A stretch of DNA of 61,052 bases from Thermosynechococcaceae cyanobacterium MS004 (GTDB lineage: Bacteria > Cyanobacteriota > Cyanobacteriia > Thermosynechococcales > Thermosynechococcaceae). Of this stretch, positions 31,899 through 41,523 are shown piece after piece. The stretch is from positions 1 through 61,052 of the forward strand of contig JAKRSB010000004.1 in assembly GCA_022402525.1 (NCBI GenBank), written 5' to 3'. The notes beneath the pieces were generated by a model, which was given only the letters and a program-made list of their open reading frames with translations, was not told where the DNA came from and searched no databases. Position 1 is the first letter of the stretch. Every line of letters starts with the position of its first letter. The position numbers were made by a program, and so were the translations under genes.

Positions 31899-34800
31899 TT
31901 AAACACTCGATGAAGCCACAGGCTCAGAAGACCGTACATCAGCCGTCGCTGAATCTAAACCTTTCACGGAACGATTGGTTTGACGCGGATGGTTATGAAT
32001 GGGCGATTCACCATTTGATTGCGCCCCTTCTGCTAGGCAAGCTTGCAGAGATTTAAGCAGATCTTGTTCTAGGTAGGGTTTTGTGAGGTAGTGGTTAGCC
32101 CCCAGTAGTTTGGCAATGCCTCGGTGCTTGTCGCTACTGCGAGACGTTAGCATAATGATGGGCAGCGCCGCAGCAGAATAGGACTTGCGGCAGGTACTTA
32201 AGAATTCAAACCCGTTCATCGTTGGCATTTCTACATCCGAGAACACGGCTTGAATGGTGGAGTCTTGCCGTAGTTTTTCGAGCGCTTCCTTGCCATCCCC
32301 AGCCTGGACTACCTGATAGCCAAACTTTTGGAGCGTCAGGGTTACGTTTTGGCGGGTGGTGAGAGAGTCGTCTACCACAAGAATGGTTTGAGATTGAGTC
32401 ATCACGGGCAGTTCCGCCGCCGCAATTGCGGGCATCTTCCCTGTCCCGCTCAGCACGAGGTCTTGCTGAGTTGCGAACAATGCCGCACCATCCATCACAG
32501 GCACCAAGGAACCATCCCCTAAAATGGCGCAGCCATAGAGGTATTTGGGCGGCGTTCCGGCGGTACCAAAGGGCTTGATCACCAGTTCTTGCTCATCTAA
32601 AACCTGATCAACTTCTAGGGCGATGACTTCCTTACCGCTGGCAATCAGCAGAAGGGGAACCTTCCCTTCCTGAGGTAAGGCCATGACTTTAGATTTTTCG
32701 GCAAACCCTTTGGGCAGCGGGTAATGGTAGACAAACGTGGAGGGTGAATAGAGCGGAATGGTGCGATCTTTTTGGCGATAAAATCGCTGCCCATCGCGGG
32801 ATTCAATCTCTTTTTCGGACGCTGCCACAATGGACAGGAGTGAATCGACCGGAATGGCGAGGGTATGGTTTTCGGCGCTAAAGACCAGCAGTTTGGCAAT
32901 GGTGAGGGTGAGGGGAAGGCTAAGGGTGAAAGTGGTGCCTTTGCCTACTTCGGAGGCGATCGCAATATTTCCCTTCAGGGTCTGTACTTGGTTCATGACC
33001 GCAGACATTCCCATGCCCCGCCCCGACAGATCGCTGACTTCTGCGGCGGTGGAAAAGCTGGGTTCAAACAGACATTTATAAAGCTGCGCAGTGGAGGCGG
33101 CTTCAGCTTCAGCGGGAGTGAGCAGACCTTGGGCGATCGCCGTTGTGCGAATGTTGTCCGGGTCAATGCCCCGTCCGTCATCCCGCACTTCAATCAAGGT
33201 TTGGTTGCCTCGATGATAGGCACGAACTTCAATAGTGGCCGCTGGAGGTTTATTTTGAGCTAAGCGTTCGGCGGCGGATTCTGTGCCGTGGTCGAAGGCG
33301 TTGCGAATGAGGTGGACAAGCGGGTCGTACAGTTTTTCTAAGATGGCTTTATCCACGAGGGTGGTCGCACCGTACTGCTTAAAGATGACCTGCTTGTCAT
33401 GCTTGGTTGCCAAATCCCGCACCATGCGCGGGAAGCGATTGAGAATGTCTCCTAGGGGAATCATTCTGGCCCAGAGCAGGTCATTTCTAACCTGTTTGAG
33501 GGTTTGCTGTTTCTTGCGCTGAATTTGCTGCGATTGCTGAGTGAGGAGTGAAATATCCCCGATGGTTTCGCCCATTTGGGCAATTTCTTCGAGGGCTTCC
33601 TGAAGCATGGTGTACAGGCCGCTATAGGAATCCATCTGGAGCGGATCAAAGTCGGCAAGGGAGGCTAGGTCTGGGTTTTGAGTTCCCTGGAAGGAACGGC
33701 GCGTGACATCTGAAAATTGACTGCTGACATCCGACTGTAAACTCTGGTCCATCCAGGTTTGCAGGTTCTTACTCAGGTCTTCAAAGTGTAAGAACCGCTG
33801 CTGCAAGCGCTGGAGTGTAGCCTGAAGCTGTTGGCTTTGGAGTAGGGAGCCATTTTCGTGAGTAACCAGTTCCCCCACTAGGTTATTGAGCCGCTCAAGC
33901 CGCATAAAATCGACCCGAACGGAGTCGGTCATGTAGGCGTTGGAGGCTATTGAAGGCTTGGGTTGGTCTTTCGCAGCGGAAGTGGTAGCAGCTTCAGGTT
34001 CTGAGGGGCTGTCCTGAGGGGATGGTACAACCAAATCATCGGACGGGGATGGGATCGGATCGGCGTCCCTCTCCGTAGGCATGACTTCAGCAGCAGCCGG
34101 AAATGTTGACCAATCCTGGATAGAATCTAGATCCAGAGAGGCACTGCCAAAAATATCCTCTAGGACATCTCCCGAATCGGCGATCGCGGGGCTTGAGGAT
34201 TCCTCTGGCTCAAAGGCAGACTGCCCAAAAATATCTTCTAGGACGCTGCTGTCTTCAACGGCAGATTCCCCAAAAATATCCTCTAGGGCGCTGCTATCTT
34301 CAACGGCAGATTCTCCCAAAATATTCTCTAGGGCGCTGCTGTCTTCAACGGCAGATTCCCCAAAAATATCTTCTAGGGCGCTGCTGTCTTCAACGGCAGA
34401 TTCTCCAAAAATATCCTCTAGGGCGCTGCTATCTTCAACGGCAGATTCCCCAAAAATATCTTCTAGGGCGCTGGGGTCGGCAAAGCCTTCTAGCGCAGAC
34501 TCCCCTGAATCGGCGACTGGCTCAGGCGTGGAAGCATAATGCCCAAACGCTAAGGCATCCGGTATTTCAGGATGGATGGGGAGTTCTAGCCCCTCAAACG
34601 AAGCGGCATCGTAGAGATTTTCTAGATTGGTCCGCTGGAACTCAAAGTGTGTATCTTCTTGAGCGTCTAAGCTATGTTCCGTGCTATGTTCCGCCGGAGG
34701 TTGGGGAAGTACGAAATGATCCAGGTCAGCAGGGAGAGAGGGCTGAGCTAAGGCTAAGAGTGCAGGACTGGGGCTACCGCCGTGGGTGCGATCGCCTTCC

Positions 34801-35525
34801 AGAACCCCAACCTGAGCTGCCTGAAGAGACTCAATGGTTAGCTGCCCAATGGTCAAGGCTTGTTCCGGGTGACAGTCCAAGGCTTGAAGGGTCGCCTGGG
34901 CGATCGCACTAAAGCCCGCCAACCCCAATAGGTCGCCAATGCCTACAAAGACCTCAGCCGTGGCCCGAATTTCGCCTGCGAGGGGTTCTACTTCAGGGTG
35001 CTGTAGCACCTCCGTCAACCGATCAATGCCCCGTTGGACATCGCCAGAAAACACCTCATAGACAATATCAACCCCCAACTCAGCCGCCGTGGGTAGCTCC
35101 ACATCGGCCCCGATTTCAAGCTGAAAGACCGCTTCAAGGAGGGTGAAAATCGGTTCCGCCTTGGCCCAAGCCGCTCCATCATCAAACTGCCCCGTATTCA
35201 ACTGCTCCAGGAGGGGCAGCCGGAGACAGTCATAGGCTTGGAGCAGAGCTTCTTCGAGATCTGCATCTGGTGGATCGGTGCGGCGATAGAGGGCGCGAAA
35301 TACATCTTCGAGCTTATGGGCAATCTTTTCGATGCCCGGTAGCCCCACACTGCTGGCCCCACCCTTAATTGAATGGGCTGCCCGCATCAAGTCATGTACA
35401 TGGGGAATATCGTACTGCGATCGCAGGTTGAGTAGCCCATCTTCTAGACTCTGCAATAGGTCTAATGCTTCTTGCTGAAAAAACTGATAGGCCTGATCGC
35501 GGATGGAAGGGTTAGTCGCCGTCAT
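31899..35525 (-). CDS. CheA-type hybrid histidine kinase (HmpE/PixL-like)
   Basis: 1208 residues. Order: Hpt domain with His51 (MRAAHSIKGGASSVG); a second helical, Hpt-like region (about 145-240); a long acidic linker with five to six copies of SALEDIFGESAVEDS (about 345-440); a dimerisation and ATPase part (HLIRNAFDHG, VRDDGRGID, GRGMGMSAV); a CheW-like domain; a receiver (ILVVDDSLTTR, FSDVEMPTMNGF); and a Ser-rich tail. It receives signals from the MCP encoded just upstream and phosphorylates the CheY-like proteins of the operon, steering type IV pili. Last gene of a five-gene operon, 32 nt after the MCP gene. Confidence 0.93.
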   Translation of the reverse strand: MTATNPSIRDQAYQFFQQEALDLLQSLEDGLLNLRSQYDIPHVHDLMRAAHSIKGGASSVGLPGIEKIAHKLEDVFRALYRRTDPPDADLEEALLQAYDCLRLPLLEQLNTGQFDDGAAWAKAEPIFTLLEAVFQLEIGADVELPTAAELGVDIVYEVFSGDVQRGIDRLTEVLQHPEVEPLAGEIRATAEVFVGIGDLLGLAGFSAIAQATLQALDCHPEQALTIGQLTIESLQAAQVGVLEGDRTHGGSPSPALLALAQPSLPADLDHFVLPQPPAEHSTEHSLDAQEDTHFEFQRTNLENLYDAASFEGLELPIHPEIPDALAFGHYASTPEPVADSGESALEGFADPSALEDIFGESAVEDSSALEDIFGESAVEDSSALEDIFGESAVEDSSALENILGESAVEDSSALEDIFGESAVEDSSVLEDIFGQSAFEPEESSSPAIADSGDVLEDIFGSASLDLDSIQDWSTFPAAAEVMPTERDADPIPSPSDDLVVPSPQDSPSEPEAATTSAAKDQPKPSIASNAYMTDSVRVDFMRLERLNNLVGELVTHENGSLLQSQQLQATLQRLQQRFLHFEDLSKNLQTWMDQSLQSDVSSQFSDVTRRSFQGTQNPDLASLADFDPLQMDSYSGLYTMLQEALEEIAQMGETIGDISLLTQQSQQIQRKKQQTLKQVRNDLLWARMIPLGDILNRFPRMVRDLATKHDKQVIFKQYGATTLVDKAILEKLYDPLVHLIRNAFDHGTESAAERLAQNKPPAATIEVRAYHRGNQTLIEVRDDGRGIDPDNIRTTAIAQGLLTPAEAEAASTAQLYKCLFEPSFSTAAEVSDLSGRGMGMSAVMNQVQTLKGNIAIASEVGKGTTFTLSLPLTLTIAKLLVFSAENHTLAIPVDSLLSIVAASEKEIESRDGQRFYRQKDRTIPLYSPSTFVYHYPLPKGFAEKSKVMALPQEGKVPLLLIASGKEVIALEVDQVLDEQELVIKPFGTAGTPPKYLYGCAILGDGSLVPVMDGAALFATQQDLVLSGTGKMPAIAAAELPVMTQSQTILVVDDSLTTRQNVTLTLQKFGYQVVQAGDGKEALEKLRQDSTIQAVFSDVEMPTMNGFEFLSTCRKSYSAAALPIIMLTSRSSDKHRGIAKLLGANHYLTKPYLEQDLLKSLQACLAEGAQSNGESPIHNHPRQTNRSVKGLDSATADVRSSEPVASSSV
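34216..34485. repeat. Six 45-bp tandem repeats inside the cheA-like gene
   Basis: Units start at 34216 (decayed), 34261, 34306, 34351, 34396 and 34441; the last diverges at its end. Each encodes 15 residues, consensus SALEDIFGESAVEDS. The near identity of the units points to recent expansion. A related sequence, VLEDIFG, occurs again just beyond. Confidence 0.92.
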
Positions 35526-35557
35526 AGAAAAGCCTCGCTCAAAAACCGCATCCGAAA

Positions 35558-38146
35558 TTAGCTGACCTTAAACTGTGCCACACTCACCTGAAGACCTTGG
35601 GCAACTTCTAACAGACGGCCGAAGGAACCCGCCATATCTTCGGATTGCTTGGAGGTATCCGTTGCAATAGTGGCCACATCCTGCATGGTTTGGCTCACGG
35701 TGGCAGAGGCTTGGGTTTGTTTCACCGCAGCCTGGGCAATTTCTTGGATGAGCTGGTTGACCTGGGTACTCACCGCAGAAATCTGGGTTAGCTTCTGACG
35801 GGATTCTTCCACGAGCTGCGTCCCAACCACCACCTGCTCCGTCCCCGATTCCATGGCTGTGACCACTTCGTTGGTTTGGGTTTGAATTTCTTCCACCAAG
35901 GATTCAATTTCGGCCGTTGCCGCCGCCGACTGTTGGGCTAGAGCGCGCACTTCTTCTGCCACCACACTAAAGCCTCGGCCTTCTTCTCCAGCTCGGGCTG
36001 CTTCAATGGCAGCGTTGAGCGCCAGCATGTTGGTTTGAGCGGCAAAGCCACTGATCAGGTTCACCACCTTAGAAATCTTTTGGGAGGCTTCCCCTAGCCG
36101 CTTCACCTTTTTAGAGGTTTGAGACACCGTTTCACGAATGGTAGAAATCCCCGCAACGGTACGGTTCATGGCAGCATCCCCGTCTTCTACGGCAGTATTG
36201 GCTAATTTCACTTGCTGCTCGGCCTGTTTGGCAAATTCCGCAACCCCTTCACTGGTCTGTGTCACCACTTGAAGCTGGACGAGGGCGTTGGCGATCGCCA
36301 AGGCTTGCTCTGTCGCTTCTTCTGCCACTTTCTTCACCGTCGAGGCATTGTCCTGGGCAGTATCGGTCACGGAAGCCGCAGCCCCCTGCACCTTCTGCAC
36401 AATTTGTCGCAGACTGCGAATAATTGCGTTGTAAGAGTCAGCAACCGTTCCAATTTCATCGGGAGTCACGTTTGCCCGTACCGTCAAATCTCCACGACTA
36501 ACGGGGTCTACCTCAATCAGTAGCTCTAGGGCGCGTTTTTGGAGAAATTCCTTGGCTTGTCGCTGTTCTTGAGCACTTGCATCAGCATCCATTCGGGCTT
36601 CTTGCCGAGCAAGTTCAATCCGCTCGGTTTCTGCCTTTTGCTCTTCAATCAGAGATTCTAGAGCCATCGCCATCTGATTGATGTTATTTCCAAGGGTCGC
36701 AAACTCATCTTCCCCAACCACGTCAATACGAGCATCCAGCTCGCCTCGTCCAATTTTTTCCACCGTTTTGGCGGCAGTTTGAATTGGTCGAGTGGCACGG
36801 TCAGCCAAAATTGTTCCAAGAAAACCGATCAAAACTGCTGCTACCGTTGTCCCTAATAGGATAGATAGCCGAAGATCGTTTACTGCCTTGAATCCATTCG
36901 CGGTATTAATGTTGTAAACAAGGCCGAACTTAAGGTCTGGCATCCCTTGGAACGCCTGCGTTGCGGTAAATGCATTCAAAGTTTCCGTACTTCCAAGGCT
37001 GGCGTCCCTTCCAATCCAGCTATCGGGCTTTCCAGCCAATCGCCTTGCCGCCAGTTGATTGGAAAACTCTTGATCAATATTTTTGCCCACCACATCTTTC
37101 TCGTTGGCCATGAAGATTGTGCCAGATTTATCGAAAAAGTGATAATTACGATTGGTCTTTACGTCTCCAAAATTCTCAATAACTTTTTCGAGATCCTTTA
37201 CAGGCATCCGAGTTCGAATAACAGCAATTGTTTTACCTGTCACAGTATCTTTAATGGGCGCTGCGAAGAAAATATTAGCAGTCTTAGTTACCTTTGAAAT
37301 GATCGGTTCACTAATATAGGGCTTGCCCGTTTTGAGCGCAATCTGAAAATATTCTCGGTCTGAGTTATTTGCAGGTGCTTTTTCCCTGCCCCCATTCACA
37401 ATGAGATTTCCATCCAATCCATAAACTGCAATACTGTCGTAAACTTGATAGGTCTCAGCATATTGCAACAGAACTTTCTGCTTTTCTTGAAGGCTTACGG
37501 ATGCGCGCAAGGTCGGGTCACGAAAAATTGGCAAGTTTGCTAGAACTTGGATATCACCATAACGCTCAAAGACAAATCGCGTCAGTTTGTCAACCGCATC
37601 AACTGCTTTTTGCTGGTGTTCACTTGTGATCTGTTGAGTCACGGTTGTACTAGCCAAGGTGTAAGCAATACCGCCCACACCCATCGTAGGAATGGTTCCT
37701 AGAGCGATCGCCACTGCGATCGCCTTCGTTCGTAAGCTCAAGCCAGAAAAATCTAACCGAATTAACCTCTGTATGGTAGAAGTCTTCGATTGCTCCACTT
37801 GAGTGGGCTGAAGTACTATGCCTCTATATCTGAGCGCTGGCTTAGACACAGAATCGGGAGTGCTAATCACTGGTGCAGAGTCTTGCACAACTCTGCCACG
37901 GTACTTACGGACTGGCGTCGCTGGGTGCTGAGCCTCCATAGCTTGAGAGTCCGTATTAGCTTGAGAGTCCGCATTAGCTTGAGAGTTCGCATTGGCTTCA
38001 GGTATTTCTACATCAAGCTTTAGCTCTGAGCTAAACGAGCTTAAAGCCTCAGAAGCAGGCAAATCTGACGGATTCAGATCAAATTCAGTAGGGTTTTCTT
38101 TAGATGCTGTGAAAGATTGATCAACGGGAGATTTATGCATGACCAT
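35558..38146 (-). CDS. Methyl-accepting chemotaxis protein with dCache sensor (PilJ/HmpD-like)
   Basis: 862 residues. A ~125-residue acidic cytoplasmic N-terminus has 18-bp repeats coding ANADSQ. A membrane helix (AIAVAIALGTIPTMGVGGIA) is followed by a dCache extracellular domain (ILANLP-type start, YDSIAVYGLDGNLIVNGG, SDREYFQIALKTGKPYIS). A second helix (LLGTTVAAVLIGFLGTILA) leads to HAMP segments and a signalling hairpin (AAQTNMLALNAAIEAARAGE). There are no GAF domains, so it is not the bilin-binding PixJ type. It probably senses a small molecule outside the membrane and controls the CheA encoded next. Confidence 0.93.
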   Translation of the reverse strand: MVMHKSPVDQSFTASKENPTEFDLNPSDLPASEALSSFSSELKLDVEIPEANANSQANADSQANTDSQAMEAQHPATPVRKYRGRVVQDSAPVISTPDSVSKPALRYRGIVLQPTQVEQSKTSTIQRLIRLDFSGLSLRTKAIAVAIALGTIPTMGVGGIAYTLASTTVTQQITSEHQQKAVDAVDKLTRFVFERYGDIQVLANLPIFRDPTLRASVSLQEKQKVLLQYAETYQVYDSIAVYGLDGNLIVNGGREKAPANNSDREYFQIALKTGKPYISEPIISKVTKTANIFFAAPIKDTVTGKTIAVIRTRMPVKDLEKVIENFGDVKTNRNYHFFDKSGTIFMANEKDVVGKNIDQEFSNQLAARRLAGKPDSWIGRDASLGSTETLNAFTATQAFQGMPDLKFGLVYNINTANGFKAVNDLRLSILLGTTVAAVLIGFLGTILADRATRPIQTAAKTVEKIGRGELDARIDVVGEDEFATLGNNINQMAMALESLIEEQKAETERIELARQEARMDADASAQEQRQAKEFLQKRALELLIEVDPVSRGDLTVRANVTPDEIGTVADSYNAIIRSLRQIVQKVQGAAASVTDTAQDNASTVKKVAEEATEQALAIANALVQLQVVTQTSEGVAEFAKQAEQQVKLANTAVEDGDAAMNRTVAGISTIRETVSQTSKKVKRLGEASQKISKVVNLISGFAAQTNMLALNAAIEAARAGEEGRGFSVVAEEVRALAQQSAAATAEIESLVEEIQTQTNEVVTAMESGTEQVVVGTQLVEESRQKLTQISAVSTQVNQLIQEIAQAAVKQTQASATVSQTMQDVATIATDTSKQSEDMAGSFGRLLEVAQGLQVSVAQFKVS
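37941..37994. repeat. Three 18-bp tandem repeats in the MCP gene
   Basis: Units begin at 37941, 37959 and 37977 (GCTTGAGAGTCCGTATTA and close variants), coding the N-terminal ANADSQ/ANTDSQ stretch. Confidence 0.85.
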
Positions 38147-38303
38147 AGAATTTTCTCGAACTCAAAGTATCAAAATTAACGACTTACAGATAATCGCGAG
38201 GAGCTAAGATCAGCAAACCAGCGAAAGGTTATTACAAGAGCAATGCAAAGTATTAGTCAGCATCAGAGATTAAAAATCTCTGGGCAAAATCAATTTTGAA
38301 AAA

Positions 38304-38783
38304 TTAAATCTGGGCATTCAAAATAGATTCTCCGTTGAGTACAAGCACAGGATCTTCGCCCAGAACCGACCAGTAACCTTGCAAACAATGGGTCAATTCA
38401 GGCGTCGCCTTAGGGTTCGTTAAAGGCTGAATTTGGCCTTCATCACACCACAGCATCTGGGCAACTTGATCTACCCCTAAGCCCAGCGTTTGACCTTGAT
38501 GGCTAATCAAAATGACGCTGAGTTTTGCCTGACGGAGGCTTTGTTGGTAGAGTGGCTCCAGTCCTAGCCAAGCCCCTAAGTCAAGCAGCCATAATACTTC
38601 TCCCCGCCAGTTACAAACGCCCATCATGGCAGGATTAACATCGGGAATGGGAATAATCTGACTTAGGCTGAGATTCAAGATTTCAGTGAGATGCTGCGTG
38701 GGAAGCATCGCTTGGGTATGTCCCGGCAGTTGAAACCGTAAGAACTGCTGAAGGCATTCGGGAGAGGGAGCCGAAACACTCAT
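38304..38783 (-). CDS. CheW-type adaptor (PilI/HmpC-like)
   Basis: About 159 residues. The ATG lies 7 nt after AAGGG; a GTG directly before it is possible. It matches CheW: LRFQLPGHTQAMLPTQHLTEILN, IPDVNPAMMGVCNWRGEVLWLLDL, LGLGVDQVAQMLW. It couples the MCP to the CheA kinase. Its start comes 2-5 nt past the stop of the receiver gene, so the two are translationally coupled. Confidence 0.9.
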   Translation of the reverse strand: MSVSAPSPECLQQFLRFQLPGHTQAMLPTQHLTEILNLSLSQIIPIPDVNPAMMGVCNWRGEVLWLLDLGAWLGLEPLYQQSLRQAKLSVILISHQGQTLGLGVDQVAQMLWCDEGQIQPLTNPKATPELTHCLQGYWSVLGEDPVLVLNGESILNAQI

Positions 38784-38787
38784 CACA

Positions 38788-39153
38788 CTACCCTTGAATG
38801 AGCAACTTAACAGTACGGACTAATTCATCGGGCGTAATTGGCTTGGTGAGGTAAGCTGCCGCTCCTTGCTTCATCCCCCAAAATTTGTCCATCTCACTAT
38901 TTTTGGTAGAACACATTACAACCGGAATAGCTGAAGTATCCGTATGTTCTTTAAGTTCTCGGCATAACTCAAAGCCGCTTTCCCCTGGTAATACTACATC
39001 TAGGACAATCAAGTCTGGCTTGCTCTCAGTGAGCCTTACTTTAGCCTCTTCACTACTGATCGCCTGAATGACTTCAAATCCAGCATTCTTAAGTGTGCCG
39101 CCAATAATAACGGCTTCAGTCATTGTATCTTCTACGAGTAATACCGTTGCCAT
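38788..39153 (-). CDS. CheY-like response regulator (PilH/HmpB-like)
   Basis: 121 residues, a single receiver domain. The acidic pocket is in LLVEDTMTE, the phospho-acceptor is Asp52 (LIVLDVVLPGESG), the switch Thr and Lys are in VVMCSTKNSEMD, and YLTKPITPDELV closes the domain. It is phosphorylated by the CheA of the operon, and in related systems influences pilus extension or retraction polarity. The 280-nt spacer before it (39154-39432) is AT-rich and holds a weak ATTATTTTT/AAAAATAAT hairpin (39347-39373) that could reduce read-through from the PATAN gene. Confidence 0.92.
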   Translation of the reverse strand: MATVLLVEDTMTEAVIIGGTLKNAGFEVIQAISSEEAKVRLTESKPDLIVLDVVLPGESGFELCRELKEHTDTSAIPVVMCSTKNSEMDKFWGMKQGAAAYLTKPITPDELVRTVKLLIQG

Positions 39154-39432
39154 AAGTGTTAATCCCTACTTGATTCGATCTGTGTGACTTTATCGATAAA
39201 TTCTTCTTGTCTCTAGGGTGCCCTTTCTTAAACAAGAACCACCAAGATTCAGCATGACTTGCCAAAACTTTATGGACATTCAGTTGCACCCCTAACCTAG
39301 ACTTTTGATATTTCTATGAAAAATTAAAAGAAATAAATCCCTGTTTATTATTTTTCTTTTTTCAAAAAATAATATAAGGTCTATATCTTTACAGAGTGCT
39401 CAACTCAGTATTAAATCCCACGAATATATAAA

Positions 39433-40653
39433 TTATATATTTACAAGATTTTCAGATAGCCTTGCTGCCGTGCTGTTTTCAAGAAGCTTCTGCACCGTTT
39501 GTATGACCTTATTAGGTTCGGGAGGCTTGCCCAAAAAATCAGTACTGCCAGCAACCTTCGCTCGCAGACGATCAATGACTCCATCATGACCTGTTAACAT
39601 GACAATAGGAGTTTCTTTAAATAGAGGACTCTTTCTCAAAAAAGAACAAAGTTCATACCCATTCGTATTCGGCATGACTAGATCGAGAAAAATAAGTTTA
39701 GGCCTTTTTTGCAAGAGAATCATGAGGCTTTGCAATGGGTCAAGAATACTGATCACTTCATAGCCTAGAGGGGCAAGAATATGCTCTAACTCTTTCCCAA
39801 TGACGGGACTGTCATCAATACAAGCAATTAAACCTTTAGGCTCTACTCGTTTTATCGCAGCGGGTCGCTTATACCCAGGAAATGCCACATCAGAGACTTC
39901 ATTTAAGCAAATCACTGCATCCTGAATAAAAGGAAGTAAAGAACTCACCACTGCAATGAAGGGCTTTTTCATCATCAATGCTACATCCCAGAGGGTATTT
40001 TGCCCCGTTAAGACCTTGCTCAGCCCTTGATAAACCCCTGGAGAGACTAATCGTTGAAGTTCTGGGGCATTATGAATAATGGGGGCTAGATCGGGTGAAA
40101 CTTCAAAATCCCAGTCATTCAAATTTTGAGAGACGACTTTTCGCCATTGAATACATAACAGTGATGCACTTCTGACGATTTGATCAATATCTAGCCAAAC
40201 AAACTGCTGCGGCAATTCCTTAGAAGTGCTCCACTCACACTGAACGTTCGGTTGGTCAATGACGCAGAAAAAGACTTCCTGAACATAGGTAGCAACAATT
40301 GCCTTTGCCTGCTCAAGGGTCATAACCTTCGCTTGCACCGCTTGATCAATGATTTGAATTTCCCAGTGCCCCAATTCATCGGTCGTCATCATTGCGGTGA
40401 CGGTCTTGTGCATCCACTCTGGATTCATTAAGGCAGGGCAAGACTGCTTTAAGGACCGAAACCATCTCCGATTGCGATGAAGACCGCCCGTCGCCCACAC
40501 GACTCGTCCGAGATAAAAGTAAATGTGCCAAGTACTCGGATTGCTTTGATTCAGTTGAGGCACCTGAAGAGTAAGCTGTCCAGAAAGCTGCAGCATTTGA
40601 ATGCGCTTCAAATCCTGGAAAAGCCTTGTCATGATAGTGAGGTCGTTGTCCAC
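39433..40653 (-). CDS. PATAN-domain response regulator (PatA/PixG/HmpA-like)
   Basis: 406 residues. The N-terminal DUF4388/PATAN region starts LTIMTRLFQDLKRIQMLQLSGQLT, passes YFYLGRVVWATGGLHRNRRW and reaches about residue 190. A middle linker has YQGLSKVLTGQNTLWDVALMM. The C-terminal receiver (about 275-395) has IACIDDSPVIG, FLDLVMPNTNGYEL and MLTGHDGVIDR with KPPEPNKV. Such proteins act as output regulators in cyanobacterial phototaxis and hormogonium motility and may interact with pilus motor ATPases. First gene of the chemosensory operon; 280 nt separates it from the next gene. Confidence 0.9.
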   Translation of the reverse strand: MDNDLTIMTRLFQDLKRIQMLQLSGQLTLQVPQLNQSNPSTWHIYFYLGRVVWATGGLHRNRRWFRSLKQSCPALMNPEWMHKTVTAMMTTDELGHWEIQIIDQAVQAKVMTLEQAKAIVATYVQEVFFCVIDQPNVQCEWSTSKELPQQFVWLDIDQIVRSASLLCIQWRKVVSQNLNDWDFEVSPDLAPIIHNAPELQRLVSPGVYQGLSKVLTGQNTLWDVALMMKKPFIAVVSSLLPFIQDAVICLNEVSDVAFPGYKRPAAIKRVEPKGLIACIDDSPVIGKELEHILAPLGYEVISILDPLQSLMILLQKRPKLIFLDLVMPNTNGYELCSFLRKSPLFKETPIVMLTGHDGVIDRLRAKVAGSTDFLGKPPEPNKVIQTVQKLLENSTAARLSENLVNI

Positions 40654-41245
40654 CGTTCTTGCCTTTGTTGATCTGTTGGGAGCGTTGTTTGTTTGACCCT
40701 AGAATGAGCGCTGTGTTACGAAGGTTCTCTCTGAATTGACATTTTGAACATGCCTGTCGAACGCTCTTTTCTGTATTCCTGGATACTTTGTAGAACACAT
40801 CCAGTATCACTAAATCCGTGCCAATCAGCCATCAGTATTCCCACTGAACCCAAATTCCAACGAATTACAGCGAATTTTCACGTTTATCCTGAAATCATCA
40901 CATTCTTATGGATGGCTCTATGGTGGGGTTTGCACTATCTCCGCTAGACCCGCCATGACAACTTCAAAAATCTAGAATGAATGGGTTGCTGGAGTAGGTG
41001 TTGAGTCTTGAAAGATACCGTTAACCCACCGCCGCCAAGTTTTAATCCATCAATTTGAAGCAGACGATATTGTTAAAAAAACATAGCTGTCAAAAGAGTT
41101 GTCGAAAGATATCCAATTTCTGGGCGATCGCCCTAGCGGGTCATGGTCGCCATTGCGGTTTGTAAATCTGCCGCCAGTTGCAGCACGGTGCTGCACGGTG
41201 CTGCACGGCATCTCTATCGCTACGACGATTTCCTTGATAGTGGGG
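40654..41245. other. Spacer of 592 bp upstream of the chemosensory operon
   Basis: No supported gene; a 67-codon plus-strand ORF at 40744 has no recognisable features. Near 41181-41209 the 10-bp unit CTGCACGGTG is repeated. The operon promoter on the minus strand should be close to 40654-40800 but is not resolved. Confidence 0.45.
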
Positions 41246-41470
41246 TCAGCGCTGGTTCACCGATAGCGACTCACCAATGGCGATCGCCAGTCGTTTGAGT
41301 CCTAGATTGGGCAATTGATCGGGCTTCTTGCCCTCCAGCCCTGTGGTAATACGCCACACAATGACCCACATTTCGGCAAACCGATCTGCACTGAGTTTTT
41401 GAATAATTTTGAATAATATTTGAATAATATAACTGACTGAAATCACCGTAAGGCCTTCTGCAAGGCGCAT
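41246..41470 (-). CDS. Small hypothetical protein downstream of the lipoxygenase
   Basis: 74 residues from ATG 41470. The longer frame from 41641 overlaps the lipoxygenase gene by over 100 nt and is not credible as a start. The sequence has a helix (GLTVISVSYIIQILFKIIQKL), then FAEMWVIVWRITTGLEG and LPNLGLKRLAIAIGESL. No family recognised. Its position 54 nt after the lipoxygenase stop on the same strand suggests co-transcription. It could also be non-coding. Confidence 0.4.
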   Translation of the reverse strand: MRLAEGLTVISVSYIIQILFKIIQKLSADRFAEMWVIVWRITTGLEGKKPDQLPNLGLKRLAIAIGESLSVNQR

Positions 41471-41523
41471 GTGCCACAGTGCCAAACTTGCATCCGCCGA
41501 ACTCACGTCGGTTGAGTCATGAC

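Noticed and set aside
34193-34912. 239-codon plus-strand ORF opposite the cheA-like gene
   Set aside because: It is the antisense image of the 45-bp repeat (KYLLGRCCLQRQIPQ-type repeats). The CheA frame has clear domains on the other strand.
40744-40947. 67-codon plus-strand ORF in the spacer before the chemosensory operon
   Set aside because: No ribosome site, no signal or domain, and a composition like the surrounding spacer.
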